Of a stretch of DNA of 64,000 bases, positions 30,646 through 42,097 are shown in pieces (the first letter of the stretch is position 1; every line of letters begins with the position of its first letter). Under the pieces are notes generated by a model. It searched no databases. It was not told where the DNA came from and was given only the letters and a program-made list of their open reading frames with translations. The DNA is from Euborellia annulipes (lineage: Eukaryota; Arthropoda; Insecta; Dermaptera; Anisolabididae), in assembly GCA_023213315.1 (NCBI GenBank), contig JAKCPI010027342.1, forward strand, positions 1-64,000, given 5' to 3'. The translations under genes and the position numbers were made by a program.

Positions 30646-30879
30646 TTCTATACCGAACGTCTCGGGTTCGGACCCCAGGCAGTCCGATAATTTTATTTAA
30701 GGCATTTGGATACCAAATGACTTAAATAAAAATGCCTGGACCCCACAATTGATATATTAAACATACTGATTATCGTAAAAAGTCTTAAATGGCCTCAGTT
30801 GCCGAAAAGACTGTGTGAATGTGTGTGTGAATGTGAGTGTGAATGAGAAAAAAGTGTGAATGTTTAAAAAAAAAAAAAA
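30646..30879 (+). mobile_element. SINE-1, 13-bp TSD
   Basis: Nearly the same start point as the copy at 29205 (TATACCGAACG). B box GGTTCGGACCC, full body and A-tail. Flanked by AAGGTGAGCACAC (30633-30645 and 30880-30892). Confidence 0.9.
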
Positions 30880-30892
30880 AAGGTGAGCACAC

Positions 30893-31742
30893 ACCGAAAC
30901 CTGAAGGGATGTTGGTGGTCACACAGAGACCGAAACAGATCTGAACAGACTTGTTTCATTTGTGTAAGTTACGTTTCAGCGCAATCTCTGGTCTTCTTGT
31001 TGTAAATCACAAAAAACTTCTTCTTTTAGAAAAATTGTAGAGCTTTCATTCTTTTATAATGCTTTGAATAATTAACTTAAGCATACCTAAGTTAGATATG
31101 GGTATATTTAAACTGATTGAAATATAAAACGAATAATATTAATAATAACTGAAAAGAGAGAAAGAGAGAGAGAGAAAAGAGATAGAAAAAACTTTTGCTG
31201 ATCTCTTTTGAAAGAAATGGCTCTAGATTGTGTGTAAGAAAGATGAAAAAAAAAAAAAAAATATAGAATATTAGATAGGGTTTTATTGAGTTCCCAATTT
31301 TCTTTAGATACGGTTATATTCGTCCGATATTGTGAGAGTGGGATCTATCTTTTCACAATTTCCTTTACCAACTTTATTTATTCATATTATTTAAAAAAAT
31401 ATTTTTCTCCTGAGATTCAATTTAATAAATAATATTAATTATACAAAATGCATTTTATATTTGCCTCGGACATAAATCTTATTTACATTATATTTTAATT
31501 ATGAATTTAAAAAATTTTCTTTGGCTGAGATTTTCCACTCTGAAACACTGTCAGTAATTTCTTTATCAGAAGAGATTAGGCTATGCTTTACGCGTCAGTA
31601 AAGTTGCATATTTGCGAGGCGTAACTATGAATGTCTATGACATAAGTCTATAAATGAAGCCATTTTATAAAATATTGGTTCACTTCATTTATCAAAACCA
31701 AAATTTTTTTGAATAAAAAATTAATGCAGAAATGCATTTAAG
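30893..31742. other. Unique AT-rich DNA
   Basis: A (GA)n patch near 31155-31175. No gene. Confidence 0.5.
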
Positions 31743-32029
31743 AAAAATACATCAGTAAAGTACTAGTACTTTTTGGCCGATTTTGATTAAAAGCTTATTT
31801 TCACGCTTCACGTGGGTGTCTAACTTTAATATAAAATTCCAACCTCCTAGCTCAATTCCTTCATGCTTTAAATTGAACACACACACACAGACCATGTCAC
31901 GAAAACCACTTTTTTGGATACAGGAGACCTCAAAACGTGTATATCCGTCAAAATCTCAACACCGAATTTTTGACATGAATTCAATACTTTCTCTCTATAT
32001 ATTAACATATATAGATGTAAGAGAAAGTA
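31743..32029 (-). mobile_element. Two-hairpin element, truncated copy E
   Basis: The A-hairpin half only: ATCAGTAAAGTACTAGTAC to GTAAGAGAAAGTA. The B half is missing. The reading frame over it is a repeat translation. Confidence 0.85.
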
Positions 32030-32034
32030 AAAAA

Positions 32035-32262
32035 CCACCTATTACGAAAATTTGCCAAGAGAAGTCAGAATAATTTAATGTATTTGGTTGATTTTCATTG
32101 ATCTTTTAACAATTAATTACCATACTTTATAAATGTTATTATATATTATGTATCATAAAAGCATATAAATATATAGGCCAGATATATGCTAATAGGGGAT
32201 CTGATAATACGACTAACCTGCCATCTTTTGCAGGAGTACTGAACTATTTGACAGTATTATAT
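32035..32262 (+). repeat. Interspersed repeat R3, copy 2
   Basis: Colinear with R3 copies 1 and 3, from CTATTACGAAAATTTGCC to CTGAACTATTTGACAG. It lies immediately after the A hairpin of copy E. Confidence 0.75.
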
Positions 32263-33361
32263 ATCAATAGGCCTATATTTTAGTTCAATTTATTAATTTT
32301 TCAGAGCTTCTCGGGATTGTCTGTCTCTACGAGAGTAGAAAACAATGCCAATCCTCATTTATTAATTTTGTATATCCCTAAAAGGGATGGGTTATACCCA
32401 GTAGGTGTGTCACAAAAAGTTTTTCTAAACAAAAATTATGTAAAGAACAATTTTGTATTTATAAGATGCTCGGGATGGGACAAATAATTTGTTAACAATA
32501 GAATTAATTCTCTCGCTAAGCTAACTTAATAAATATTAATAAGCATTTCAAAAATATTGTAGGGCCTATATCTAATTTTATGCAATGAATGAAATTTTTA
32601 TTGTAAAAAAAAGAAGAAAATTAAAAAACATATTTGGATTTATATTGTGAGATAAATATAATAAAGCCTTTAGTATTCTAATATATCTATATATATAGGG
32701 AGGTGTCTATGTGTGCGCCTCTGTGTGTAGATATGTCTAGAATATGTTCCATCTCGATGACGATTGAATACATTTTTCCTCTTTTTTTTTTTTTTTTTTT
32801 TTTTTATCGCGGTCGAGGTTCAAGGGTCGAAGGTTTTTTTCGTGGTGGTTGGAGTTGGGTGGCTGAGGGAATAAAAGGGTCCCTATACGGGGGGAGGGAT
32901 TTTTTTTTCACGCGCACAATCAATGAATAATAATAAAGAAGGGCTTTTTTGACCTCTGGAGAATATCTATCGGAATTGTGTGAGACGGTGAATGCAGGAT
33001 TATTTAGGGTGCCAGGTTCACGTCTTAAACACAACTAAAGAATGGATATAACTACGAAAAAAAGCTTTTAAATAATATTACTCAACAATAGAAATTGAAT
33101 TTTTCTCTTCTTTTTTTAAAAAGAAATCAAGGGAGGAATACTCAATTTTTTTCAGTTATAAAAAAATACAATATACGACAATACTAGTTAATAAAAAAAG
33201 AACATATACAATTTTTTAAACGAATTTTTCTGTTTATATGCATTTGCATTATGTATATAATTTCCAAAAACTGAAATGGCCAAATAAATTCAAGCCGAAA
33301 CGTTTTATTCTGGGAGTTTTATTAAACTTCGAGCATTCCAATTAGGCTGATATCTCCATCC
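32263..33361. other. Unique AT-rich DNA
   Basis: A long T-tract near 32782-32806 is followed by a G-rich, retroposon-like patch to about 32900. A relict GCCGAAACGTTTT near 33294 resembles the 3' half of a hammerhead core. No gene. Confidence 0.4.
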
Positions 33362-33369
33362 CTTTATTA

Positions 33370-33481
33370 CAGGCATGTCAAACTCATATGATTTTGCGGG
33401 TCACATGATCTATTTTCTACTAAATTGGGGGCCACATCAATGTTATTTTCAAAACATCTCGGCGGGCCGCGTGTTTGCATG
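33370..33481. mobile_element. Short hAT-like MITE
   Basis: CAGGCATGTCAAACTCATATG at the left and a mirrored GGGCCGCGTGTTTGCATG at the right are separated by a GGGGGCCACAT block. The flanks CTTTATTA and CTTTATAA would be an 8-bp TSD with one mismatch. 112 bp. Confidence 0.55.
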
Positions 33482-33489
33482 CTTTATAA

Positions 33490-33783
33490 TCACATCATAG
33501 CCACAACTTCAAGCAATAAAAAATATATAGCTATTTTATAATCAGGTGGTCTCACAAGGTCAATAAAATATAGGAACATAAATAAAATACTGGAAGGCAT
33601 CCACATCCTACAGCCACTTCTTCAAATACTATAGTGTATAGGAACATAAATGCTGGTCAGCCAAAAGAATTAATTAAATAAAAAACATTTATTTATCCTG
33701 CTGTTGACATTTCTCTTCATCGGAACAATCAAAATGCAGAGTTCGATCTTCTCATGAAACGTCGGCAGCAGAAATTTTTTTTT
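33490..33783. other. Spacer with inverted ends around a GAAACGTC relict
   Basis: CTGCTGTTGAC (33700-33710) pairs with GTCGGCAGCAG (33762-33772), which is directly preceded by GAAAC. This resembles a hammerhead-bearing inverted repeat that has lost its CTGANGA half. Confidence 0.4.
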
Positions 33784-34538
33784 TACTTTCTCTCTTTATA
33801 TATTACATATATAGAATATATGTTAATATATAAAGAGAGAAAGTATTGGATTAATGTCAATTTGATGAGATTTTGACGGATATACACGTTTTGAGGTCCC
33901 CAGAGTCCAAAAAAGTGGTTTTCGCAACATGGTCTGTCTGTATAATATACATATTGTGTGTGTGTGTGTGTGTGTCCAATTTAAAGCATGAAGGAATTGA
34001 GCTAGGAGGTTGAAATTTTATATTTAAGTTAGGCACCCTTCTAGGATGTAAAAATAAGCTTTTAATAAAAATCGACCAAGACTTTACTGATGTATTTTTT
34101 ACTTTCTCCTACCCTATATATGAAATATATAGAGAGAAAGTATTCCATTCATGTCAAAAATTCGATGCCGAGATTTTTCAGTTTTTTTCAATTTTCTCAA
34201 AAATTTTTTTCAAAAAATCGCTCCAACGATTTCGATTATTATTCAAAAATCAATTAATTTTTAGATTCTCTTTAAAATGTATATTCTCATTTTGCCATTG
34301 AAATCTTCTGAAGACCAATTTACTCTTGTATTTCATAAGAACGATAAGAGAAATGGTTGCTATGGTAACAAAATAAAAATATTTTTCCATACTTATAAAT
34401 TAATCTGAATTCAAATGTACCGTACTGTCGGGAACTAAATATATCTCGACACAAAAAAAATCTGATGTGACAAGCACAGAACACAACTTTCCGAAGGTAA
34501 GAGAAAGTTGTGAGATGTGCGACTAGTCACACCATATT
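33784..34538 (+). mobile_element. Two-hairpin element, copy F with nested A-end
   Basis: A full-length copy from the A hairpin (33784) to the B hairpin (34538). A second A hairpin plus ~30 bp of body is inserted near 34105-34175, so two 5' ends lie in one copy. The microsatellite is (TG)n near 33955-33973. Confidence 0.85.
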
Positions 34539-35369
34539 TTTTATTTAGTTCCTTTGACTTTTATTCAAAATGCACTAAAAAATATATTTTTTTATTCAAG
34601 TTATCGAATTTATAATTAAATATTAATACATAAAAAGAATAAAAAGATGTTAAATTATTTTGTATAAATAAGTCTACATATTTCCTAAATCGAAATATTA
34701 CTGATTTTTTTTTTTTTTTCTTTAGATAGTCAAATGACAAGCTCATCTTCAAATATATATTGATCCATAATTGAGTTGTGTGCGCACGGAAGCATGAAAC
34801 GTGAATAAGAGTTGATCCCAATCTGACTCTGCTCTGTCTCAACTTGACTGTATCTGTCGGTTTTTGAATTACGATCCCCTACCCCCAGGCTGAGAGTCAA
34901 AAGGGGGACGGAATGGAAGCAACAGGTGGGCCCCAGGGAGGGGCTTGGGGTTGGTTGGTTGCTTAAACCGTTCCCAACCAAATGGAGAGGAAACCGAGAG
35001 GCGTCGTCTAAACAATCTCTCTCTCTCTCTACCCACCACCCACATATACATAAGAGGGTGGGTGGATTAAAATAAAGTTAAGATTCTATCAAATTATCAA
35101 TTCATACAGTCTAATAAAGATTTAATTGTTTTATTAAATTATATGTTTAATGGTAATTGCTTAACTAGAAATGTACAAATATCAAGTAAGAGATCGGATA
35201 AAGAATCGTTGATTATAAGCTTACTATCAAATTTTTCTGCCTGCTATCAATTCTACTGATGAATGGTATAAAAATATATAAATATATAAATAAATAGATG
35301 ATAAAAATTTTCACTACTAGATGACAGAAAGACTTCATGCGATGTGTTGATTTTATTAGATAATTTTTT
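34539..35369. other. Unique DNA with GC-richer island
   Basis: The stretch 34775-35000 is GC-richer and non-repetitive within the window. A (CT)n tract follows near 35010. Minus-strand frames of 60-93 codons overlap in several phases, with none recognisable. A regulatory role is possible but unsupported. Confidence 0.35.
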
Positions 35370-35688
35370 TACTTTCTCTTACCTCTATATATATATATAT
35401 ATATAATAGAGAGAGAAAGTATTGGATTCATGTAAAAAATTCGATGTCGAGATTTTGATGGATATACACGTTTTGAGGTTCCCTGAATCCAAAAAAATGG
35501 TTTTCGCGACATTGTTTCTCTGTGAACAAAATATCTCAATTTTTGAACAAAATCGACCAACGAGTACTAGTACTTTACTGATGCACTTTTTCAGTGTTTT
35601 TTTTTTTTTTTTTTTAGATTTTCTCAAAATTCGCTACAACGATTATGATTAAAATTCAAAAATCAATTATTTTTTAGATGCTCTTTAA

Positions 35689-36255
35689 CTGCGCAACTCG
35701 AGATACCTTTCGTCTTTGTAGGACGCCACACGATTCTCGTACTGTGTTTACTCATTGTCGGTAGCTACGCTAAACTCGTAGCATATCAGTGCTAATATGG
35801 ATAGATGGCTTCTGGGAAGAGAAAAAAAATCAATGTTGGGACATGAACAGAAATTTTTTTCAGTCAGTGGTCTTTTCTTATCCATATTGGTTTCTTGATA
35901 ATTTAATTTTAACAATAATTATAAAACAAACATAAGAAAGACGTAAAGTGAAGCACTCGACAATATCTGATATACTACTGACGAATATGAACGCATATAT
36001 CTGATTCAGCTTTAGGAAGCGACAAGTCTAAACTTGTCTGTGTACGAATTAACTCGTAGTTGGCTTCCGCGAAGAGATTTCTGTTACATAAGCCAACTAC
36101 GAGATAATTCGTAGGCCTATTTTTTTAAAAAAATACATTTTCTATGCTTTTGATGATTACTATGTAATATAATTATAGTCTTTAATAATATAAAATGATT
36201 AAATGCAATTGGCTTTTAGACCGGAATTCTGAGAATGGTCGTGGCAGTCAACGTG
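35689..36255. mobile_element. piggyBac-like element, TSD TTAA
   Basis: The insertion splits CTCTTTAAAATG of copy G and leaves TTAA on both sides (35685-35688 and 36256-36259). The right end read inward is CACGTTGACTGCCACG. The left end CTGCGCAACTCGAG matches it poorly. An internal hairpin (CTCGTAGTTGGCTT/AAGCCAACTACGAG) is present, and the motif CTCGTAG recurs. TTAA targeting without other duplication is typical of piggyBac. 567 bp with no transposase. Confidence 0.65.
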
Positions 36256-36395
36256 TTAAAATGTATATTCTCATTTTGCCATTGAAATCATCTGGAGACC
36301 ACTTTACTCTGGTATTTCATAGGAAAGATAGGAGAAATGGTTGCTACGGTAATAAAATATAAATATTTTCCCATAGGCCTACTTATAAATTTTAC

Positions 36396-36762
36396 TGTTG
36401 TTACGAAACTTGACAAGAAAAATTATTTAAAATCTTATACTTGCTGAGATTACTTGTCTCTAATTAAAAGCAGATGAAGGGCTATTTTAGAAAGAAAAAT
36501 AGCTTGATAAGGTTTTTTTCTTTTTTTTTATTGGAAAACTTTACTATCGCCGACCAATAGCGCATGTATTTAGTTTCAGTTTTTTAGGCCTTGAAAATGG
36601 TTTTTGCAAAACCGAAACCAAATACATGCGCTATTGGTCGGCGATAGTTAAGTTTTCCAATAAAAAAAAGAAAAAAACCTTATCAAGCTATTTTTCTTTC
36701 TAAAATAGCCCTTCATCTGCTTTTAATTTGAGACAATTAATCTCAGCAAGTATAAGATTTTA
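36396..36762. mobile_element. Inverted-repeat element, ~150-bp arms, 12-bp TSD
   Basis: The arms (about 36437-36585 and 36605-36760) are near-identical reverse complements around a short loop. TATAAATTTTAC occurs on both sides (36384-36395 and 36763-36774) but only once in intact family members, so it is a target duplication of up to 12 bp. The ACGAAACTTGACAAG end motif recurs inverted near 49890-49912. Confidence 0.75.
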
Positions 36763-36906
36763 TATAAATTTTACATCTGAATTTAAATGTTCCGTACTGT
36801 CGGGAACTAAATATATGTCGACACCAAAAATCTAGTGTGAGAAGCACAACTCTTATCTTCGGTAATCGAAAGTTGTGTTCTGTGCGATCAGTCGTACCAG
36901 ATTTTT

Positions 36907-38264
36907 TATTTTTATGTAAACTGGAAGGCGGTGGACTTATACACCAATAATCTTATTATATAAAAAAAACAATAGATCATATGATGTGGAAACAGAAAGG
37001 GGAAATTACGACGTTGAGTGACTTTTTGAAATATTTTTTCCTTTAATCCGAAGCCACTTTAATAACGATAAGGAGCTATAAATCTCTCACCTAATTCCTT
37101 AATGGCTTCGACACCCGTCGATCGGGTTATACATTTTATCACCTTATTCACCCTCACCTTATTTTCTTTCTTTACCTTTGACTTCCGATTTATTGGAAAT
37201 GTTTCCAACATCTTTCTTTTTTTTTTTTACTTTTTTTAAAGGAGACCAAATAGGTAAAGGTTTTTATTTGTAATACTCCTAGTCGATAATGATAATTGTT
37301 AATTGAATGAATTCTAAATATTTGCGTATTATTTTGATTTGACAGTATTAATATTATTAGGATAGTAGGCCTATTACACATCTACTAGTAATATTCCTTT
37401 GTAAACTTTTTTATAATAAAATGTAATATGAAGACGGCTGAAACAGCAACTAACCCGTAAAAAAGACAGTTTTAAAAAATTCTGATAATTCGTGGGTCTG
37501 CCCAATAGGGAGAATAAAAAAATATTAGTCCCTTTGAATAATCAAAAATTTATTTACCAATTAATTAATTACTAGGCAGATTTTTTGAGTTTCCTCTTAG
37601 TTTTTTCCAAATTAACTAAATATATTTCATTAAAATCTTAGAAAACGAAATTTAGTATGATTTCACAGTCCCCGCCTGGCTTAGAGGGTAAAAATTAATT
37701 AAACTAGAAGAGAAAAAAAAACATTTTTTTTTTTTTGATAATATATCATTTTAAAAATGAGAAGTTATAAAAGAAAAAAAAAAGACTCTTCATAAATTTA
37801 CATAAAATATTTATGGTGTGTGGGAAATTCATCTTAGTTATTAGTTATATATAGTTCAACAGATGATGATAAGTTTACTTTACCTAAATTCAATTAAAGT
37901 TGGATATCTTTGTTTGTTTGACTTTGCATGTCAGAGAGAGAGAGGGGAGAGAGAAATAAGTATATATTATCCCAAAATATTTAAGTGAAATTTTCTTTTT
38001 TTTTTTTATTGAAAAAAAAAAGATTATATTAATATATGAATGAATGTGCTTTTAAGACCACACAACTTATGTTGTAATATTCTAAAGTAATATCTGTTAG
38101 TATTATAAAATATTATTTGCTGTTTTGATTCGCCTTTTCTTTCGTGCAGTTTTCTATTTTGAAATCATTTCTCAATTTAAAATCTTATTCTCACAGATCA
38201 GATTAATTCACTCCTCCACTACTTGTGTTTTCTGTTCTGGCTCTGGTTTGTTTGTCATAACTTT
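36907..38264. other. Unique AT-rich DNA
   Basis: No gene or family repeat. A (GA)n tract lies near 37933-37952. Confidence 0.45.
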
Positions 38265-38470
38265 TTTTTTTAAGTCTTTTCGGCATATTAGACTTTTAAC
38301 GACAGTATTATGAAACGATATACGTATTAGGGGGTCCAGGCATATTTATTTTTTACCATTCCATATGATTTAAATAAATTCATCGGACTGGCTGGGATCC
38401 GAACCCGCGACCCTTTGGCTTCCAGGCTACCATTATTGAAAATTGTCAACAACTTTAGGCCAGGGGGGGG
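38265..38470 (-). mobile_element. SINE-1-related, old diverged copy
   Basis: Minus strand: head with GGGTTCGGATCC, CCGATGAATTTATTTAAATC, GGACCCCCTAATACG and CCGAAAAGACTT modules in SINE-1 order. Confidence 0.65.
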
Positions 38471-39176
38471 GGTTTATTAATTTATTATTGTCTGTGAAAT
38501 AATAATTAATATATTTGAGAATAAAATGTATTGTTTTAACAATCATACTATTCATATAAATATTACTTGAAATCGCTTAAAAATTTTCATTTGAATCGTG
38601 CGGTCGTAAACAGACATTTATCTCTTAAATCTCTTTCACTTTTCTAGACTAAAATAATCCTTAGTTGTATTTTGTGGTTCCAGTCTCTTGCAATTTTTTT
38701 TAATGGCTTGTTAATTCATTTTCTCTTTGTCACCTTTGAAATTAAACTGTATTTATATAAGCGAAATCACGGACTAAGAAGACGAAGAGAAAGAGAAAGT
38801 AAAAGGAGAAGTGCACCTCCCCCCTCATCCCGAATGGGATTTAATTTGCCCTTTTATTCCGGGAGACGTTAAAATTACTCCATGAAATTAAGTAATGGCC
38901 CCGGTCTACGAAAATTACTTCCAACGAGGCTTGAAATAAATTTACACCCCCCCCCCCTCCCTCTCTTCTTTTACTCCTCTTCGTAGCCACCTCTTAACAA
39001 ACACCCCTGTTAAGAAAGTGGGGGTGAGGAAGAGGTGTGATTATAAAACAGAGATAATTTTAAAAGAAAAAAAAAAGAAGAATTTGTTTGTTTAAATCCA
39101 AATAATATCTTCAATATTATTCCATTGATTACATAAGATTAGGAGGAATGAATGAATTTAGTCAGTAGGGTAGTAG
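38471..39176. other. Unique DNA with small GC-richer patches
   Basis: The stretch 38770-39030 is purine-rich, then C-rich, with a CACCTCTT/GGAGGTG-type inverted match. No gene recognised. Confidence 0.4.
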
Positions 39177-39378
39177 AGTCTGCGCCACAAGTGCCTGATG
39201 TGCTCGAGAGTGAAGCCTTGAGTTTAGTCAACCAAGGCAATATTTTTAAAATAAATAAATGATCTTTTTTTTTTAATGGAACAGAAGAGAAATAGCTTTT
39301 AAGATATCACTTTCACGGCTAAGCATTTTGGTTGCCTAAGCTCAAGGCTCCACTTTCAAGCACTTGTGACATCGACTG
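39177..39378. mobile_element. MITE with CACAAGTG ends, copy 2
   Basis: The ends AGTCTGCGCCACAAGTGCCTGATG and a mirrored GCACTTGTGACATCGACT are followed by TA. The mirrored inner modules are GTGAAGCCTTGAG and CTCAAGGCTCCAC. It abuts the next TA-flanked MITE. Confidence 0.65.
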
Positions 39379-39380
39379 TA

Positions 39381-39605
39381 CAGTGAGGGTCAATATTAAG
39401 TCCTACCCATGAGTTTTCTACTTGTGATTATTTCATTGTTTTTATAAAAGAAAATGAAAATCTTTATTGGAAATTTTCTAGGTTTGAACCATGAGAGTTT
39501 CCATTAAAAATATATATATATATATATATATTTTTAAAAGGGAAAAACGATGAAATAATCACAAGTAGAAAACGCATGGGTGGAACTTAATATTGTCTCT
39601 CACTG
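39381..39605. mobile_element. Tc1/mariner-like MITE, TA-flanked
   Basis: The ends CAGTGAGGGTCAATATTAAG and CAGTGAGAGACAATATTAAG are inverted repeats. They extend into mirrored CTACTTGTGATTATTTCAT blocks of about 60 bp. TA lies on both sides (39379-39380 and 39606-39607). The (AT)n core is near 39510-39530. Confidence 0.78.
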
Positions 39606-39607
39606 TA

Positions 39608-40352
39608 CTGTATCGAATAAAATTATAAGAAAATGTAATTTTATATAATTTATATAGAACTAATTATTGCTTATTATTTAATTGAGATATTTACAAGATT
39701 TGAGGGTTTAGATATCAAGATTAATAGCGTATACATTAAAATTGAAAGTTCCTCGTTCCCTTCTCCCTCGCTAGACTCGAACATGCTCATGCCCTCATTC
39801 GCAGTGCACCCTCAAAGTTCAATAAGATGTTGTTTCCCTTAGAACATTAGCCTATATATTGGTCACAGGGAACAGGTAACGCCCGGATCGAAGGTTTTGA
39901 ATCCCATTGACATCAAACGACATTATTCTGATGTTTGTATAAGAAAACGTAAAATAAAATAAAGCCGAAACGTAGTATTCGATAGAGAATATTGACCCTA
40001 TTGACTTCAACTCGTGCCAATTTTTCAAATATTGTTTTTCCATACAACTGTCCTAATTTTGTATATGAAATTCCAATTTTCGTTTATTATTATTATTGAA
40101 TGACCTGAATATGACCGTAAAGTAATAATAGAAACGATGAAAAAATAATTAAAATCGAATTATAAATAAATAAACATCCAGAGCGATGAGTTTATGAAAA
40201 AATGAAGTGTCAATTAGAAAAAAAAAAAATGATAAAAGTGGAAATATAAATAAAGTTTTGTTTTCGTTAATTCTTGTTTAATTATTTGCTGGGTAAAAAT
40301 AGAAATTAATTATTTAATGTTAATTTAATTATTCAATCAACAATTGCAACTC
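39608..40352. other. Unique AT-rich DNA
   Basis: A relict AGCCGAAACGTAG near 39962 recalls the hammerhead 3' half. No gene. Confidence 0.4.
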
Positions 40353-40361
40353 TCTCTAGCA

Positions 40362-40539
40362 CATTTGGATACCAAATGGCTTAAATAAGAATGCCTGGAC
40401 CCCAATATAAATACATATATTCATAAATAACGGTTATCGTAAGTCTTATATGGCCTAAGTTGCCGAAAACACAGTATGTATGTGTGTGTGAATGTGAGTG
40501 TGAATGGGAAAAAAGTGTGAGTGTTAAAAAAAAAAAAAA
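40362..40539 (+). mobile_element. SINE-1, 5'-truncated, 9-bp TSD
   Basis: Starts at CATTTGGATACC and ends in an A-tail. Flanked by CTCTCTAGC (40353-40361 and 40540-40548). Confidence 0.85.
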
Positions 40540-40548
40540 CTCTCTAGC

Positions 40549-40884
40549 CATTATCTAAATAAAAATATCAAATAAGTAAACCTACTTATCGGATAATTAT
40601 AATTAATATAATAATTATTATGGAAATTTTTAATTATAGATCACATTTTTTATTATTTATTAAAAATATAAATACTGTACAACGATTCGACTGCTTATTC
40701 TAGAGTTGTTTTCAAGTACTGTTCACTTGCTCCGGCTCAAGTGAAGTGAATGAATATAATAATTATACCGATAATACCGGTATAATATATACAGGCCCGG
40801 TATATAAAAATCAGAGGCGTATTTTTTAATTTATTAAGGGGGCCCGGCCACCCCCCGAAATTTTTCAACTCTATATACACTCTA
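40549..40884. other. AT-rich spacer
   Basis: Contains a small CCGG palindrome region and a GGGGGCCCGGCCACCCCCCG patch near 40838. The latter is possibly the remnant of a further GC-ended MITE. Confidence 0.4.
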
Positions 40885-41566
40885 TACACCAATTTTGTTC
40901 AAAAGCTTAGTGTTATATGTCGAGGGGTATTCTACTTAACTTAAATGACAAATTTCCATCTCATACTTCATTTCCTTCATAGGCACAGGGGCGCCGGAAC
41001 GAATTTGAATCAGGGGGGGCAAAATTTTTTTTGGAAAATTAAAATAATTTAATATGTTCAAATTGTATAAAACAAAAACAAATCTACTATAAAGCTTTAA
41101 AAATTTTAAATAAAATCACAATTTTAATAAAATTAAAATTTTAAAATTTTGCTAGTGATTTTATCAAAATTTTTTTTAGGCTATATTTATACTATTTGAG
41201 GGAAATAAATATTTTTAATTTTCTTCTTTTAATTCAATATAAAATGTTTTTATATATTAGAAATACAATAGGGTCTATATAAAGTATTTTGGAAAAAAAT
41301 TAATTTTTTACTCTTTTAATTTTTTTTAATTTAAAAGATTTTATTTTATTGAGTGAACCGCCCCTCCTATAGGATGCCAGGGGGGGGGGCAATGCACCCT
41401 TGCCCCCCCCCCCCCCAGTTCCGGCGCCTATGCATAGGCAGACAGATTATTATTTCGCGGGACTTAGGGGGCCTCAAAACGTGTATTTCCATCAAAATCT
41501 CAATTTTTGCAATAGACACTATCTCTCTCATTAGGCCTATCTTTATGGTATAAGCAAAAGAAAGTA
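40885..41566 (-). mobile_element. Two-hairpin element, copy H1 split by a hAT-like MITE
   Basis: The family modules TTTTGTTCAAAAGCTTAGTG to CATTTCCTTCAT lie left of the inserted element. GACAGATTATTATTTCGCGG, CCTCAAAACGTG and AAAGAAAGTA lie right of it. The B end is absent and the copy is old. Confidence 0.75.
40986..41432. mobile_element. hAT-like MITE, TSD CATAGGCA
   Basis: Ends CAGGGGCGCCGGAAC and CATAGGCGCCGGAAC (12 of 15 match). Exact 8-bp duplication CATAGGCA (40978-40985 and 41433-41440). Long G-runs and C-runs lie inside each end around an AT-rich centre. 447 bp, no coding. Confidence 0.85.
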
Positions 41567-41887
41567 AAAACAAAATAGGCCTTACTAACATGACTTGTCT
41601 ATTAATATAATTCACACAAATTTCTTCACCAGTATATAATACATTCCCTTTATCTAGTTATTGTTTTAGAAAACATTATATTTTTTTATCTTATGTTGTT
41701 GAATAGTATGAAGCCTTTTAATCCCTTTAATTCCATAATAATAATAATAATAATATAGTCTAATCACAACAAAAAGTTGCAAAAGAGAACAATAGCTGTA
41801 AAAGTTAATTTTGTTCTCAATATATTCCAAGTCAAAAAGAATAAAATAACTTCAAATATTTAATTATAAAATATTTAATAATCATAG
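41567..41887. other. AT-rich spacer
   Basis: Contains an (ATA)n tract near 41740. Nothing else seen. Confidence 0.5.
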
Positions 41888-42093
41888 CTTTTCTCGTTCA
41901 TGAGATATTTTGTTCACAGACAGACCTACACACAGACATACAGTCAGACAGACCATGTCGCGGAACTATTCAGTGGACCTCAAAACGAGAATATCCGTCA
42001 AAATCTCAACATCGAATTTTTGACATTAATTCAATACTCTCTCTCTCTCTAGACCTATATATTAACATACGTATATAGAGGTAAGAGAAAGTA
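41888..42093 (-). mobile_element. Two-hairpin element, truncated copy H2
   Basis: The A-hairpin end, from the CTTTTCTCGTTCATGAG block to GGTAAGAGAAAGTA, with a GACAGACC microsatellite. Confidence 0.85.
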
Positions 42094-42097
42094 AAAA

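Larger units (their letters stand above)
35370..36906 (+). mobile_element. Two-hairpin element, copy G split by two insertions
   Basis: The A hairpin and first part occupy 35370-35688. The middle resumes at 36256-36395 and the B end at 36763-36906. The two gaps are a TTAA-flanked element and an inverted-repeat element. Rejoined only by position, the three pieces cover the family in order, which shows copy G is older than both insertions. Confidence 0.88.
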
